Assembly (NCBI GenBank): GCA_946811185.2
Contig: OX328105.1
Span: forward strand, 52,886,845 to 52,950,844
Source: Hippopus hippopus
Lineage: Eukaryota; Mollusca; Bivalvia; Cardiida; Cardiidae
Direction of reading: 5' to 3'
Length of the DNA stretch: 64,000 nucleotides
A program made the translations under genes and the position numbers. Under the pieces are notes generated by a model. That model made no database searches, had not been told where the DNA came from, and saw only the letters and a program-made list of their open reading frames with translations. The stretch's first letter is position 1. The number at the start of each line of letters is the position of its first letter. Shown one piece after another: positions 17,752 to 29,690 of the stretch.

Positions 17752-20290
17752 TACCCCATGTCAGTTTGACTCTGAAGGAAAAGGCTTTTGGAAACATTGT
17801 TCGATAAGAACTAAAATGCTGTTAACAGAATTTTTAGCTCCACTGGCCGAAGGCCAGCGGGCTTATGTCATGGCCTGTTGTCCGTCGTGCGTCCGTCCGT
17901 CCGTGCATCCGTCCGTCCGTCCGTCCGTGCGTTAACTTTTTTTTAAAACGTCTTCTTCTCTGAAACTACCCATCCAATTTTGATGAAACTTCACAGAAAT
18001 GATCCTGCCATGGTCCTCTTCAGAATTTCTTGAAAGAATTTAATTCCTTCAAAAACTCTGGTTGCCATGGCAACAAAACTGAAAAATTTTGAAAATCTTT
18101 GAAAATCTTCTTGTCTGAAACCGTAAGGCCAAGGGCTACCAAATTTGGCATGTAGCTTTATCTAGTGGACCTCTACCAAGTTTCTTCAATTTATAGCCCT
18201 GGGGTCAAAATTGGCCCCGCCCCGGGGGTTACAAGTTATACATGGGCTTATTTAGGGAGAACTTTAAAATTCCTCTTCTACCTAGCCATAGGGCCTAGAG
18301 CTACCAAATTTGGCATGTAGCTTTATCTAGTGGACCTCTGCCAAGATTGTTCAAATTATAGCCCTGGGGTCAAATTAGGCCCTGCCCGGGGGTAACAAGT
18401 TTTACATGGGCTTATATAACAAGTTTTACATGGGCTTATATAGGGAGAACTTTAAAATTCTTCTTTGACCTAGCCATGGGGCCTAGGGCGACCAAATTTG
18501 GCATGTAGCTTTATCTAGTGGACCTGTACCAAGGGTGTCCAAATTATAGCCAAGGGTCAAATTTGACTTCGCTCCGGGGGGTAACATGTTTTACATGGGC
18601 GGGCTTATATAGGAAAATCTTTCGCATCTAGCTATAAGGGCTAGGGCTATCAAATTTTGCATTTAGCTTTATCTAGGGGGTCTCTATCAAGGGTGCCCAA
18701 ATTATAGCCCAGGGGGTCAAATGTAGCCCCACCCCAGGGGGTCACAAGTTCTACATGGTCTTATATAAGGAAACTTTAATAATCTACTTGTACATAGCCA
18801 TATTTAGGCCTAGTGCTACCAAATTTTGCATGTAACTTTATATAATGGGCCTCTACCAAGAGGGCCCAAATTTTAACTTTGGGGGTCAAGTTTGACTCCA
18901 CACCAGGGGTCACAAGTTTTACATTGGCTTTTATAGTGAAAACTTGATAAACCTGTGTCATGGATGACATATTTTACAGGGCCTTTTATTCAGCAAACTT
19001 GTTTTACATGACTTTTTATTGGGCAAGATTAAAAAATCTTTTTGTTTATAACCACACATTCTAGTTTCATATTGTAGGTCTGGGGTCAAAATTGCCTTCA
19101 TTCCAGGGATCGCAAGTTTAACATGGGCTTCAAAATATTGTCACTTCAATTTAAACATTAATCAAGGGAAATGACTCTTTTTATGAAAGATAAAGTTCGT
19201 TACTATTTACCTCCCTTGATTATCAAGCTGCAGTGATACATGATTGGTGCTAGACAAGTTTTTTAGCTCCACTGGCCGAAGGCCAGCAGGCTTATGTTAT
19301 GGCCCGTTGTCCATTGTGCATCCATCCGTATGTTAACTTTTTAGCTCACTTGAGCACAACGTGCTCAAGGGGAGCTTTTAGGATCACCTGGTGTCCTTCG
19401 TGCGTCGTGTGTCGTCAACAATTCTTTAAACATCAACTCCTCCTAAACCACTGGGCGGATTTGGACCAAACTTGGCTGGAATGTTCCTTGGAAGGTCCTC
19501 TTTAAAAACTGTTCACAGAATTTGATTCCATCAAAAACTCTGGTTGCCATTGCAACCAAATGGAATTTTTTAGGGAATTCTTTAAAAATCTTCTCCTCTG
19601 AAACCACGGGTCAGATTTTGAAATAATTTCACAGATATGCTCCTTGGGTGACCCTTTTTAAAAATTGTTCGTAAAATTTTGATCCGTCAAAAAATGTGGC
19701 TCTGGTGAATGGGGGCTTCTTGCACCATATAGAAATGAAGGAGTTCTTCAAAATTCTTCTTCTCTGAAACCGCTGGTCAGATTTCGAAATAATTTCACAG
19801 GATTGTTCCTTGGGTGACCCTTTTCAAAAACTGTCCGTAAAATTTTGATCCGTCAAAAAACGTGGCTCTGGTAAATGGCTTCTTGCACTATACAGAAATG
19901 AAGGAATTCTTTAAAAATCTTCTCCTCTGAAACAGCAGGTCAGATTTTGAGATAATTTCACAGGATTGTTGCTTGGGTGACCTTTTTCAAAAATTGTTCG
20001 TAAAATTTTGATCCATCAAAAAATGTGGCTCTGGTGAATGGGGGCTACTTGCACTATATGGAAATTTAGAAATTCTTAAAAATTCTTCTTCTCTGAAACG
20101 ACTGGTCAGAATTTTACTTAATAGCCAGTGGAGCGATACAGGGCCATCATGGCCCTCTTGTTTTCTTTTCTAACAATGTTTTAAACAGTTTCAAATACAA
20201 ATCCCCTAATTTTAGCCACATTATTAATTTGTCGTCTGCTAATACATCGATTTGGACAAGTCTTAACTGTTGCCTCTGGGAAACAGTTAA
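17752..20290 (+). mobile_element. Foldback MITE split in its hairpin by a HINE insertion
   Basis: The left half 17752-17826 (CTCTGAAGGAAAAGGC, GAAACATTGTTCG, GCTGTTAACAG) and right half 20163-20290 (TTTTCTTTTCTAACAATG to GGGAAACAGTTAA) flank the element at 17827-20162. The joint falls between Ts in the palindrome. Confidence 0.75.
17827..20162 (+). mobile_element. HINE AGCTCCACTGGCC family, copy B, with a second head and an AGCTCACTTGAGC element inside
   Basis: The 5' end TTAGCTCCACTGGCCG at 17827 is followed by a (CCGT)n tract. A tandem body recurs about every 165 bases (GCATGTAGCTTTATCTAG). A second TTAGCTCCACTGGCCG head lies at about 19262 and a TTAGCTCACTTGAGC head at about 19340, with repeats CTCTGAAAC at 19596, 19762, 19925 and 20091. 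The 3' end is GCCAGTGGAGCG, hairpin GGGCCATCATGGCCC, TCTTG at about 20161. Looks like nested or recombined HINEs. Confidence 0.7.
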
Positions 20291-20299
20291 AATAAAAAT

Positions 20300-20632
20300 A
20301 GACTACTCAGATCTTGAACTTGAGGGGAGGGGGGAAAGAGGAGTAAAAAATCAATAATTGTTTTACAGAGTACAAAAGTCCAAAATTTTATTTGAAGAGT
20401 TTTTGTGTATTGCAAATTAAAGGAATACTAACAGTGTTTTGTGTTTGAAATTTGTTTTGAGAGGAATAATATTTGAGGCCCCAAAAAAAAAATGATAAGC
20501 GATTTATAAAAAGTAGAGTGCATTTATTGTGTGAAATGGATTTTGTGGTCATCTTATTTCATATTGTTTTTCTTCAATATAAAATTGATATGCATTTTAG
20601 TCAGTTGCAGAAGAGGATATCTTTAACCTTTT
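20300..20632 (+). other. Intron, nothing recognised
   Basis: AT-rich. A short GGGGAGGGGGGAAAG purine run near 20322 and an A9 run near 20485. No exon or repeat match. Confidence 0.5.
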
Positions 20633-21359
20633 ACCAAATAATCAAGACTTTTAACGACCCTGACTGAGAAGCCTTTTGAAAACATTACGGGAAAAGGAGA
20701 AAATCCTGGTAACCAGCATTTTCTGCCTTGCCCACAATGGTTTCTATCCTCCAAAAGACAAATTTCAGGTTTTGAGTAACTTTTGTTGTCTACAATTGCT
20801 CTTAATTTGGACAAGGCTAAAATTTTGTCATCTGATAGATGGTTAAGTCTCATTACCAAACAACAAATTATAGATTTTTCCAAGTTGAAGGGATTTGCAG
20901 ATGAAATGATGAATGAATCAAATATTCAAATTTGTGTTGGGAAAGAAAGAAAACATTGTGGGAAAAGGAGAAAATGCTGGTTACCAACATTTTCTCCTTT
21001 TCCCACAATATTTTCAAAAGTCTTCTTCCTCTGGGTTGTTAAAAATGAGGATTGTGTGGTAAAGGGTTACTTTGTAATCTGAAAATGCTTTCAGTTTGGA
21101 CAAGGCTAAAATTTGTCATCAGGTAAATGCTTAACTCTTTACCAAACGACAAAATTTTAGACTGGTCCAAATTGAAAGCATTTGCAGACGACAAAATAAA
21201 TGTGACGAAAGAATTGAAATTTGTTTTAGGAAGGGAAGAAAACATTGTGGGAAAAGGAGAAAATGCTGGTTACCAGCATTTTCTCCTTTTCCCACAATGT
21301 TTTCAAAAGGCTTCTTTCCCAGGGTCGTTAAAAGTCGGGATTGTGTGGTAAAGGGTTAA
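20633..21359. mobile_element. Chain of four foldback MITEs sharing TTAA borders
   Basis: Copies: 20633-20846 (orientation A), 20843-21069 (B), a right-arm remnant 21069-21134, and 21131-21359 (B, 229 bp, intact perfect hairpin). Consecutive copies share TTAA at 20843 and 21131. The third junction reads GGTTAC, a mutated TTAA. Confidence 0.85.
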
Positions 21360-21399
21360 ACTGCTGTTGGTAACAAGAAGGAGAAATAGTTGTAGGAAA

Positions 21400-21548
21400 A
21401 GAATGTACATATTTTAATGGTACAGAAAACATTGTGGAGAAAGGAGCAGTTGCTTGTCAAGCAACTGCTCCTTTTCCCATGATGTTTTCAAAAAAATTTG
21501 CAACTGCAGGGGCTTTAAAAGTCGGATTTGTATATTTGAGGGTTGACT
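21400..21548 (-). mobile_element. Foldback MITE with a variant hairpin core
   Basis: The core is GGAGCAGTTGCTTG / CAAGCAACTGCTCC in place of GGAGAAAATGCTGG / CCAGCATTTTCTCC: both arms carry the new sequence in perfect complement. The same variant GGAGCAGTTGCT appears as a half site near 55867. Confidence 0.75.
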
Positions 21549-21577
21549 GAAGATCATTTATTTGTCAATTTGAGTGG

Positions 21578-21785
21578 TTAAATCTTTACCAAACAACCAA
21601 ATTTTGGACCTGTCCAAATCCAATACCTTTGCAGATGACAAATATGTCTCAAGTGCATGAAATTATCTCAGCAGAGGTAGTAAATATTGTGGAAAAGGAG
21701 AAAATGCTGGTTACCAGCATTTTCACCTTTCTCATGATGTTTCTAAGAGCCTTTCTCATCCTGGAATTTTGTGGTAATGGCTTAA
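21578..21785 (-). mobile_element. Foldback MITE, orientation B
   Basis: TTAAATCTTTACCAAACAAC at the left, GTGGTAATGGCTTAA at the right, centre GCTGGTTACCAGC. Confidence 0.8.
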
Positions 21786-22155
21786 AGGCCCAGTAGTGGC
21801 CAAAAGTAAAGGGGATGGTAAAATGCATTTGAATTTAAACCATACCATATGAAAGTATGGAAATTATTGTGTAGATGGCAGTCTGTTATTTTATGATCTA
21901 TCCAAGTGTTAGTCACTGGCAGGAAAATGGATTTTAAATTTAGGTCAAAAGTTGCCAGGTTACTCTATCTTTTATTTACTTTTTACCAGGTTTTAAACAT
22001 TCAATTTCCTGCCAGCGACTAACACCTGGACTAGCCGTCCAATAACACACTGTTATCTCCACAATAATTCCCATACTTTTTAAGTAGTATGATTTAGATT
22101 TAGAGGCATTTTAAGAGGTCATTGTTTACTTTTGGTTGCCCCTGGGACTTTAAAT
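21782..22155. mobile_element. ~370-bp TIR element (AAAGGCCCAGTAGTGGCC ends)
   Basis: The left end AAAGGCCCAGTAGTGGCCAA, with GTAAA after it, pairs with the right TTTACTTTTGGTTGCC..GGGACTTT. Subterminal arms (ATTATTGTGTAGATGGCAG / CTGTTATCTCCACAATAATT; GTGTTAGTCACTGGCAGG / CCTGCCAGCGACTAACAC) also pair, so nearly the whole unit folds back. No ORF. Confidence 0.75.
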
Positions 22156-22239
22156 GAAGATAGTATTGTTTTTACATGTACCAGCTGATTTTTGAGGATT
22201 CAAACTGGTATACATGTATCATAGTGTGTGATAAATAGA

Positions 22240-22395
22240 GTTTATTTTATCAGCTTGTGGTTAATACGGGGAAATATTTGCCAAAAAAGGGAAAGGTATG
22301 CGAAAATAACGAGTGCCGTAAGGCAGGAGTTATTTTCGCGGACCTTTCCCTTTTGAGGCAAATATTTCCCCATATTAACCACAAGCTGATGAAAT
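22240..22395. repeat. ~155-bp palindrome
   Basis: CAGCTTGTGGTTAATACGGG, GAAATATTTGCC, AAAGGGAAAGGT and GCGAAAATAAC are mirrored by GTTATTTTCGCGG, ACCTTTCCCTTT, GGCAAATATTTC and TTAACCACAAGCTG. The centre is GAGTGCCGTAAGGCAGG. It ends in GATGAAATAAAT, like the 11213 palindrome. Confidence 0.85.
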
Positions 22396-22399
22396 AAAT

Positions 22400-25300
22400 T
22401 ATGTATTATATTTCCTCTGATTATTTTGTCAACGAATGCCACTTTTGAAACTTAAAAACCTTAAAAAAGTAGTTCCAGATTTTCGGCAGGAGGAAAATAT
22501 TCACTGTGACGGGGAAATAATTCCCCCTAGCTTAAATTACGACATTTCTTTACCCATAACATTTCTAAAAATAGACACATGAAATATAGTATAATCTTCT
22601 CTTTTCAACTCCATTGAGAAGCACAATATTAACCCATAACAAAAGATGCCTTAGATCTGATCATTAGATTTCATACATGCTTAACGACTTGACATAATTT
22701 TTTTTTTTATTTAAGTAAAGATCAAGATCAGATTGGCACAAAAAGAACAATGAAGTCAGATCTTTGATTTCATAGTTGAATATATATTTAGCTTGTGTGA
22801 TTGTTGACTGAAATAATGTTGAAAGGAGAGTAACATACCATTCAGCTTGCCTGCCAGCCAGCCAGCCAGCCAGCCAGCCTATGCTTTTGCTGTAGCTTCT
22901 TTTACCAGTACTTCCAACAATTATGCTTTCCAAGCCACTAGTTGCATTCCTACCTAAAGATCTTTTAACTCTATACAGTGCCCCAGATAATTTTTTGAAC
23001 CAAAGAGTATTTAAGCATCATTTTGCTAATGAAAGGGGTAAATTGAAACCACTTTGCTTAAGAAGCAAATTTTTAAGCAACAAAATTCTAATGGTAGAGT
23101 AAAAACCAAGCTTTACTTCAGTTGGGAACTGGAGTATGTTTCAATTACATCATTTTTATTTCATTCTATAGTGTCCAGTTAGTAAGATGATTGAAATATA
23201 ACAGTATTATTTTATTCTTTTTATCAGTTAAGGGCAGGACACTGTATTGAAAGAAAACATATTCATGAAGGATATCATTCTTCATCAACGTTTATACAGT
23301 CTTTTGAAGACATTTGTCTGGATATGTTGGCCCTGCTATGCCATCAAAATCTCAGAGAATACTTGTCTTGGGCAATCAGTTTAAAATCTCAATCGATTAT
23401 TGCTTTGTAATCTGAAGAGCAAACCAAGTACCTATCGGTTGTACAATCGGTTTCTCCATTTAACTGGGAATGCCTTTTTGCTTTAAATACTGTGACAATA
23501 TTGTCTGCATGATATTAAGTTTATAAAGATGTTGTGTTTTGCACTTTAAAAATCAAAGGAAATACATTACTATTAAATTTTCTGCTTTATTCAATATCAT
23601 TCATTTTGTTCATTTTGTCTGCTACAGATCTACAGATCTATATTTTCATTTCATAAATCAGTATTTTTTTTCACTCATGAATAGAAATTTAGCTTCCCCT
23701 TATTGTTTTATTCAGAGATTTGTTGTGTAAATTCGATGTTAAATTCATTATTAAGGATGAGAAGATAATTTGAAGTCCCTCTGATCGGACGATGCCACGC
23801 TGCTCATTGTATAGTGTTATGCGTTTTCACGTTTTTTGGCAATCTATTTTTTCGTGACAATTAATTTTTCGAGAAGTATTACTACATGATTTGAAATCAT
23901 TTAGTCACTTTGAATAGCAGGTAACTTTAAAATCTGTCTTTTTACACTAGATAAGAGGATTAACACCTTTATTACGTTGTCATAAATGACTCGCCAGCTT
24001 CATTATCATGCGTGTGTCCTTCGCAATTTATACTGATCGTGTTTAGCCCATATTTCTGCCAGATGCGCGCAAGCTAGGTTATATGAATCTCTAGACGATA
24101 ATTTCATGCGTCAGATTCACATTTAGGCAGATATTTTTCAGCGTCAAAGACAGGTCATTCCAAATTTCCAAGTGTCAAAACCCGTGCTCAGGGATCAAAT
24201 GAGAAGCTTGCCGAGTTGTCAAGTTTTGTCAAGGCATCATTGGACAAAAATTTCTTTCTCATTTTTCCGGCCAATTTTCGTGTTTGTTATCCACTATGTT
24301 GAATCCAAGAGTGTCATTAATATTAGTCACAAAACCAAGCGCTAAAAACCAGAATTCAAGTTTTGGGACCGAGCGAGTTCAGGAACCGACTACAATCGAT
24401 TTCGGGATTTCAATCGATTATCGGAATCGGGAGCCAAAACCAACTGACTTTCGACTATAGTCGTTCATCAGCCCACCACTAGAGAATACAGTCAGCACAT
24501 TTATGGTGCAGAGACAACTTCCAAGCTGTCAAATTTTCTACAGAGACGCTATGCCTTTCAATGGAGGATTTCTAAATATTTTGAGTACCATCCGAAGCCC
24601 AGTCAGTTTCGATATTGTACTTGAACATAAATCACATCTCCGACGTATTTTCATTGAGCCCCGATGATTACATTGCAGCATCATCAATATCGTTCACAAG
24701 GGCAGAACATATCGCCTGTGCATTGGGCTCTTTTGCAGGCCTATTCGATTCGCTGTGAGCACGATTAGCCGAACATTAGAATGGCTTAGGCTTGCGACGG
24801 AAAACGCCCACTCACACTTCCGAAAAAAAAAATAATACTTTACGGATATGTTTCCTTAGTGATTTTTTATACTATTAATTGGTTAAGACAATTTATTGTC
24901 TTGAAAGTTATTATTTTTGAATTATGTGGAAATGATTATTCAATAGGTAGTAGAAGGAAAGTAAATAATTTCTTACTGTTTATACCATTTTAATTGTAAG
25001 ATAAATTATCATTTATCCACATTGTTAAAAAAAAAAAAAGAAAAATTGACGCTGTGCTATGTAATTCAAAACTAAGGCAAAATATTCATCATGCTTTATC
25101 AATTTTGACGAATATTTTTAGTGACACTCGGCACTGTTCGGTTCCGTGAATCCGCAATTTCTACTGATACATTACAGTGTAGTAAAGGCTTCTGAGATAC
25201 GCCGCGATAACTACATTGATAGATCTAGATTTTGATTGCACATAACTGTGGAATCCCCAAATACAACCATAAGAAGTGAACAACCTCAAAATACAATGTG

Positions 25301-25600
25301 TTCCTTTTTCATAAAATGGTTTTGGGGTGACACGATACCGCGCCGAACTCCGAAACAAGTACATGTATAACCAAGTGACATGGAAGGTTTTAATTCGTTC
25401 AGAAAGTGATATGTAAGCATTTCAGTGACAATAAAGCCTATCAAGAGACCGAATTTGGTTGTAGACAAAAATACGCATTGAAAACCAGACGAATTGCATA
25501 TCCTAGACAGTATTTGCGTATTTAATACGCTTCAAAATTAGTTTCGTTGCGTATTTCCGATTCCAACTTTAGTAAAATAAGCAAATACGCAGCTTATCTG
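22400..25600 (+). other. Intron, 3.2 kb with few recognisable elements
   Basis: A (CCAG)n run at 22853-22880, poly-A/T runs, and a decayed segment at about 23750-23900 (GATCGGACGATGCCACG, GCGTTTTCACGTTTTTT) resembling one at about 27540-27640, so a shared old repeat. At about 24380-24470 repeated AATCGATT words occur. No STARD3 homology and no convincing ORF. Confidence 0.5.
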
Positions 25601-25609
25601 GCTCTCTGT

Positions 25610-25832
25610 CTATACCACACGACAAAGTTTTAAATTTACCCAAATGAAAAGCATCTTCAGATGACAAAGTAAATGTGACTCTAAGATGGCAATTTGTTTT
25701 GTGAAGGGTCGAAAACATCGTAGGAAAAGGAGAAAATGCTGGTTACCAGCATTTTCTCTTTTTCCCACAGTGTTTTTAAAAGTTTTCTTTCTCAGGGTTG
25801 TTAAAATTCGGGATTGTTTGGTAATGGGTTAA
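25610..25832 (-). mobile_element. Foldback MITE, orientation B
   Basis: CTATACCACACGACAAAG at the left, GGTAATGGGTTAA at the right, centre GCTGGTTACCAGC with small arm differences. Confidence 0.8.
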
Positions 25833-26009
25833 ATAAGTATCATCCATCCACAGAAAAATTTGGTGGAACTTGAGAAACAAACCAGCAAACCCCTTGGTCT
25901 CAGGTCAACACAACCTTAGATATTTCAAGGTTTTGGTGGCCAAGATATGTGACACAGGAGCCAGTGTACTCTTATCTTGATCTACACTGTCTGTGTAAGC
26001 AACTTAAAC

Positions 26010-26310
26010 TGGTTCTCACTCAGTTTTAATGACCCTGAGGAGCTAAGTGTTTGAAAACATTGTGGTAATTGGCTTTTTCTCTTTATCCCACAATCTTTTC
26101 CACCCTTTCACAGTCAATTTTTCCATTTTCCGATACCTTTGACATGTCATCTGCAGTTGTCGTCTGCAAATGCAAATGACAAATTATATGTGGCTTTATT
26201 TAATAATGGAATTTGTCTCTACCAGCATTTTCTTATTTTCCCACAATGTTTTCAAAAGCATTTCTGTCAGGATCTTTGAAACTCAGGTTTGTGTGGTAAA
26301 GGGCTAAAGG
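26010..26310. mobile_element. Decayed foldback MITE pieces
   Basis: A left arm of orientation A (CAGTTTTAATGACCCTGAGG, GAAAACATTGTGG), arm words CATCTGCAGTTGTCGTCTGC, and a return arm CCCACAATGTTTTC ending GTGTGGTAAAGGGC. Confidence 0.6.
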
Positions 26311-26425
26311 GTGTGTTTTTCCAGAATATTTCCACAAAGTAAGGACATTGTAAATCCAAGATAAAACAGCTTAATCTGTGTAGTCAGCATAATCTACATT
26401 TTCTGCCAAAGGCAGGCTTATTAGA

Positions 26426-26560
26426 CATTTATGAAAGGACATGAATATGGAGATGGACAATGGATAACAGGTTTCAATAAGGGGTTTTCTCAAAGTAACT
26501 ATGTCAATATGTATACAGGCCAAAGAAAAAGACATCATGGTTTAACACACTTTTTATTCA
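26426..26560 (+). other. Short coding-like segment resembling the end of an SH3 domain
   Basis: One frame reads GHEYGDGQWITGFNKG then FSQSNYVNMYTGQRKRH before reaching a stop. The spacing 'DGQW..G....SNYV' recalls the C-terminal half of SH3 folds, but the usual Gly-x-x-Pro before NYV is missing, and an in-frame stop lies just upstream. It may be an old retrocopy or chance. Confidence 0.2.
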
Positions 26561-26816
26561 GTGCTTCTGATACAACTCAATGAACGAACTTTAACTAAGC
26601 ATCACCATTTTCAGAACTGCTAGTTATGCCTTGCTCCCTCATTGTTTTGGCCTCTGCCTTTCTTTTTAATGTAAGTATCTCATAGTTTCTTTGTCTGCGT
26701 TGTTTAATGTAAGTGCCTCATAGTTTCTTTATCTGCGTTGTTTACTGAAAGTATCTGAACAGTAAAAAATGTGATAAATGCATTGATGCCTGATCTTTAC
26801 AACACTTTCCAACATT

Positions 26817-27060
26817 ATTATACCCCTGCAAAACAAATGTTTTCGGGGGTATACTGGAATCAGCCTGTCTGTCCGTCTGTGTGTCCGACCGTGTGTCCGT
26901 CTGTGTACAAAATACTAGTAATTTTGTTCGCGAACTCCTCTTACAGTTTTCCTTCAATTGTATTGAAACTTTGGACATATATTGATCATATATTCAGTGA
27001 TTGGGAAAAAATTATTTTCAATGGGACAATGTCCCTTCCTCCAGGAAAATCAATGTGACA
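26817..27060 (+). mobile_element. 5' part of a HINE-like element (TATACCCC / GGGGGTATA head)
   Basis: The head folds as TATACCCCTGCAAAAC..TTTCGGGGGTATA, then CTGTCTGTCCGTCTGTG. This is the same head plus (CCGTCTGT)n design as the other families. No 3' end found. Confidence 0.5.
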
Positions 27061-28000
27061 TTTTGAAAACCAATGTGACAATATAAGAAAAAAACACAAA
27101 ATCTTTTAATTGCTTTCATTTATTTTTTTAAAATAGTACTATCCCAATGCAAGTCAAAATGTAGCTAAATGCTTATGCTGGTTCTATATTTAATGCTTGG
27201 AATCAAACATAGTCATCTGGGTTCTCATTAGGTCCTGAATCCCAAGAGTCATTGAATCTTGGGCTGAAATTTTCAAGAGTCAAAATGAAATTTCCAAGCG
27301 TCAAAGAGAAATGATCAAGGGTCAAAATTACTTGGTTATTATGGAAATATAAGGATGACACCAAAAGACAAAGGCCTAACCTTCACCCCCCTTTCATTGT
27401 TCCATAAGACAAAGGTCTGACCTTCACCCCCTTTCATTGTTATTTTCATATTATTAAAGAAAAAAAAAACAAGAACTTTTTTTCTCATTATCATTTTTTA
27501 CATATAATTATGTAAATTCACTGTTTAAATTCATTATAAATGATGAAGAAACAATTTGAGACAACTCTGATTGGACGGTGTCAAATTGACCGTTGTTGTG
27601 TCATGGGTTTTCGCGTTTTTTTTTTTTCCAGCGATCTGCTTTCATATCTTTTTATTTCTTTTAGCTGTATTATAGCATAATGATTGAAATGAACATATCA
27701 ATTAGGGTAGCAGGGAACATAAATACTATTAGACCATAATCTGATTGAGAATGTTACCTATCTAATTCATGATGAAAAAAAAAGTGGCCTTCTCAATCAG
27801 CATGATATACACTGATAAACGTTTGCTGCATGTCCATGGATATGCTTGGGATAGGCTCGGAGGGGGAATGTGATATGAGAGTTGCTCTGTTTCTCGCTAG
27901 GATCGTCTGTATGAGTCTGTTAATAAATGATCATTGTGGGAAAGAAATTACTGATGGAGCCCTGACCTTCATGCAATTTTAAATTTTTCGGTGGTATATC
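27061..28000 (+). other. Intron, old repeats only
   Basis: Two near-copies of CAAAGGCCTAACCTTCACCC and CAAAGGTCTGACCTTCACCC (about 27380 and 27410) form a short tandem duplication. The 27540-27640 segment resembles 23750-23900. No coding evidence. Confidence 0.45.
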
Positions 28001-28499
28001 CTAATGCTTAGGTAGTTGTTGAATTTGAATTTTACGGCAAAATCAGGGCAGTTTCATCAAGACGACAAAATAGGTTCAATATTCAATAAGCGTTTTATAA
28101 TTGAAAACATGACGTCACACGCACATGGCTACTCATTTTATAGAGCGTCTAATCGGTGCCGATCAAAGGAGATTCGTCTGACTAAATTTCGTACTTTTAC
28201 GACGTCGAAAATTGAATGGGACAATGGCGCACTCATTGGCAAAAAGGATGTGACATTTTGGATTTTAATGTGACTATGGCGCATGGCGCAAGCCTTTCCC
28301 AGTCACTGTATATTGAAGATTTGCAAGACGCAATTTTCAAGTGTCAACTCCTCCTGGTTGAGGAATTATCTCCCCTTGAACTTGACACTTTTTTCTGTCA
28401 AAGCGCTGGCGGGGGTATTAAGTCACATTCAGTGACAGCTCTAGTTTACGCTGGCCTACGGTTGCAGAATGGTCGATCTAACGGGAAAATAGAATAAAA

Positions 28500-29008
28500 T
28501 TGGAATGGTTGTAGGTGCAATAGATGGAACGAGCCAAAAATATGTAGACCTGCTGAAAATCAATCAAGAACAGTTTTACTCCGGATATCGATGTAATCCC
28601 TGTATTCATACCAAGGTTGTCATAGACAATACTGAAATGGTTTGACATATGGAAACTGGATTTTTGAGTCATCAGAATGATACCCAACAATTCATACTGA
28701 TGCAGCAAATTTGACAACAGTTGCCATTTCTGGTTGACTGCATATTGTTCGCAAATAAAATACGATATATCCAACTAGATTTCCAGTCATGACTTGTTTC
28801 TGTAATGCACAGTTACGTAGGAGAGCGGAAGATAAACGTCGACACCCATGTCCATTGAAGCAATATATTTCACGTTACAGGATTAAGGTTGAACACATAA
28901 ACGCAGAACTTGAAAGTTATCAATGCATTAGTTTACTCTGGTGGCATCCTAGACAATTCCTATCACAAACTTTTCGAATCATTGCAGAAATAGTATATTG
29001 TCGTAAAT
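28500..29008 (+). pseudogene. Decayed PIF/Harbinger-type transposase
   Basis: Conceptual reading in more than one frame gives MVVGAIDGTSQKYVDLLK, FYSGYRCNPCIHTKVVID, then HQND, and later YISRYRIKVEHINAELES and WHPRQFLSQTFRIIAEIV. The order GxIDGT...YSG..R...D...ND...R.xVE..xxxLK matches DDE domains of the Harbinger family (first Asp in IDGT, second in QND, Glu in KVEH). Internal stops and frame changes show it is dead. Flanking 28280-28500 may hold the preceding part but is not recognised. Confidence 0.6.
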
Positions 29009-29399
29009 GAGTGGGATCCATTCTATGAAAATAAACGTTTCTAATCAGGCTGTTAGCCTGATTATCATTCTCCTCAAACAAGAGGACTGCATGCCGGTGC
29101 CAACGCTTGGCTACAGTTGCTTTATTTTCAGTGGAAATTCAAAGTCGAAAAAGGGGACTGTGACAAAAATACTTTCATGCTTATCTGCCCTTGTTGTATC
29201 GGTTTCCCTTTTGATAGTGAACAACTTGTCAAATTTCAGATAAATATTTTCCGTAATGACAGAGATATTATAAAATGTCAGTTTTTGATAATGTCAAAGT
29301 TTTTGCTTGATGACGGAGAAGACAATGACGCAGACGACGCCAGGGCTACAACACCCCGACGTTTTCTTCAAAAACAGCTGAGGTAAAAATGATCAATAT

Positions 29400-29690
29400 A
29401 AAACATCTCAGTAAAAATTTACAGACTTAATGATCATTTTGATATATGTGACTCGTCATGCATAAAGGGTCCATCATTGAACTCCGTAAATCAAGCAAAC
29501 AAATGAAGAAGGGATCGGAGCCAGTGCAGTTCAATCCGGGTAGATATCAGTAAAAAATTACAATACGGACTTAATGATAATTTTGATAGATGTGACTCGT
29601 CACGCTTAAAAGTCCATCACTGAACTCCGTAAATCAAGTAAACAAATGAAGAAGAAATCGAAGCTAGTGCAGGTCGATCAGGGTATATAT
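29400..29690. repeat. ~145-bp tandem duplication
   Basis: GACTTAATGATCATTTTGAT, GTGACTCGTCA, CTCCGTAAATCAAG and AACAAATGAAGAAG occur at about 29425-29520 and again at 29570-29665. It may be a terminal part of the Harbinger element, as it directly follows it. Confidence 0.75.
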
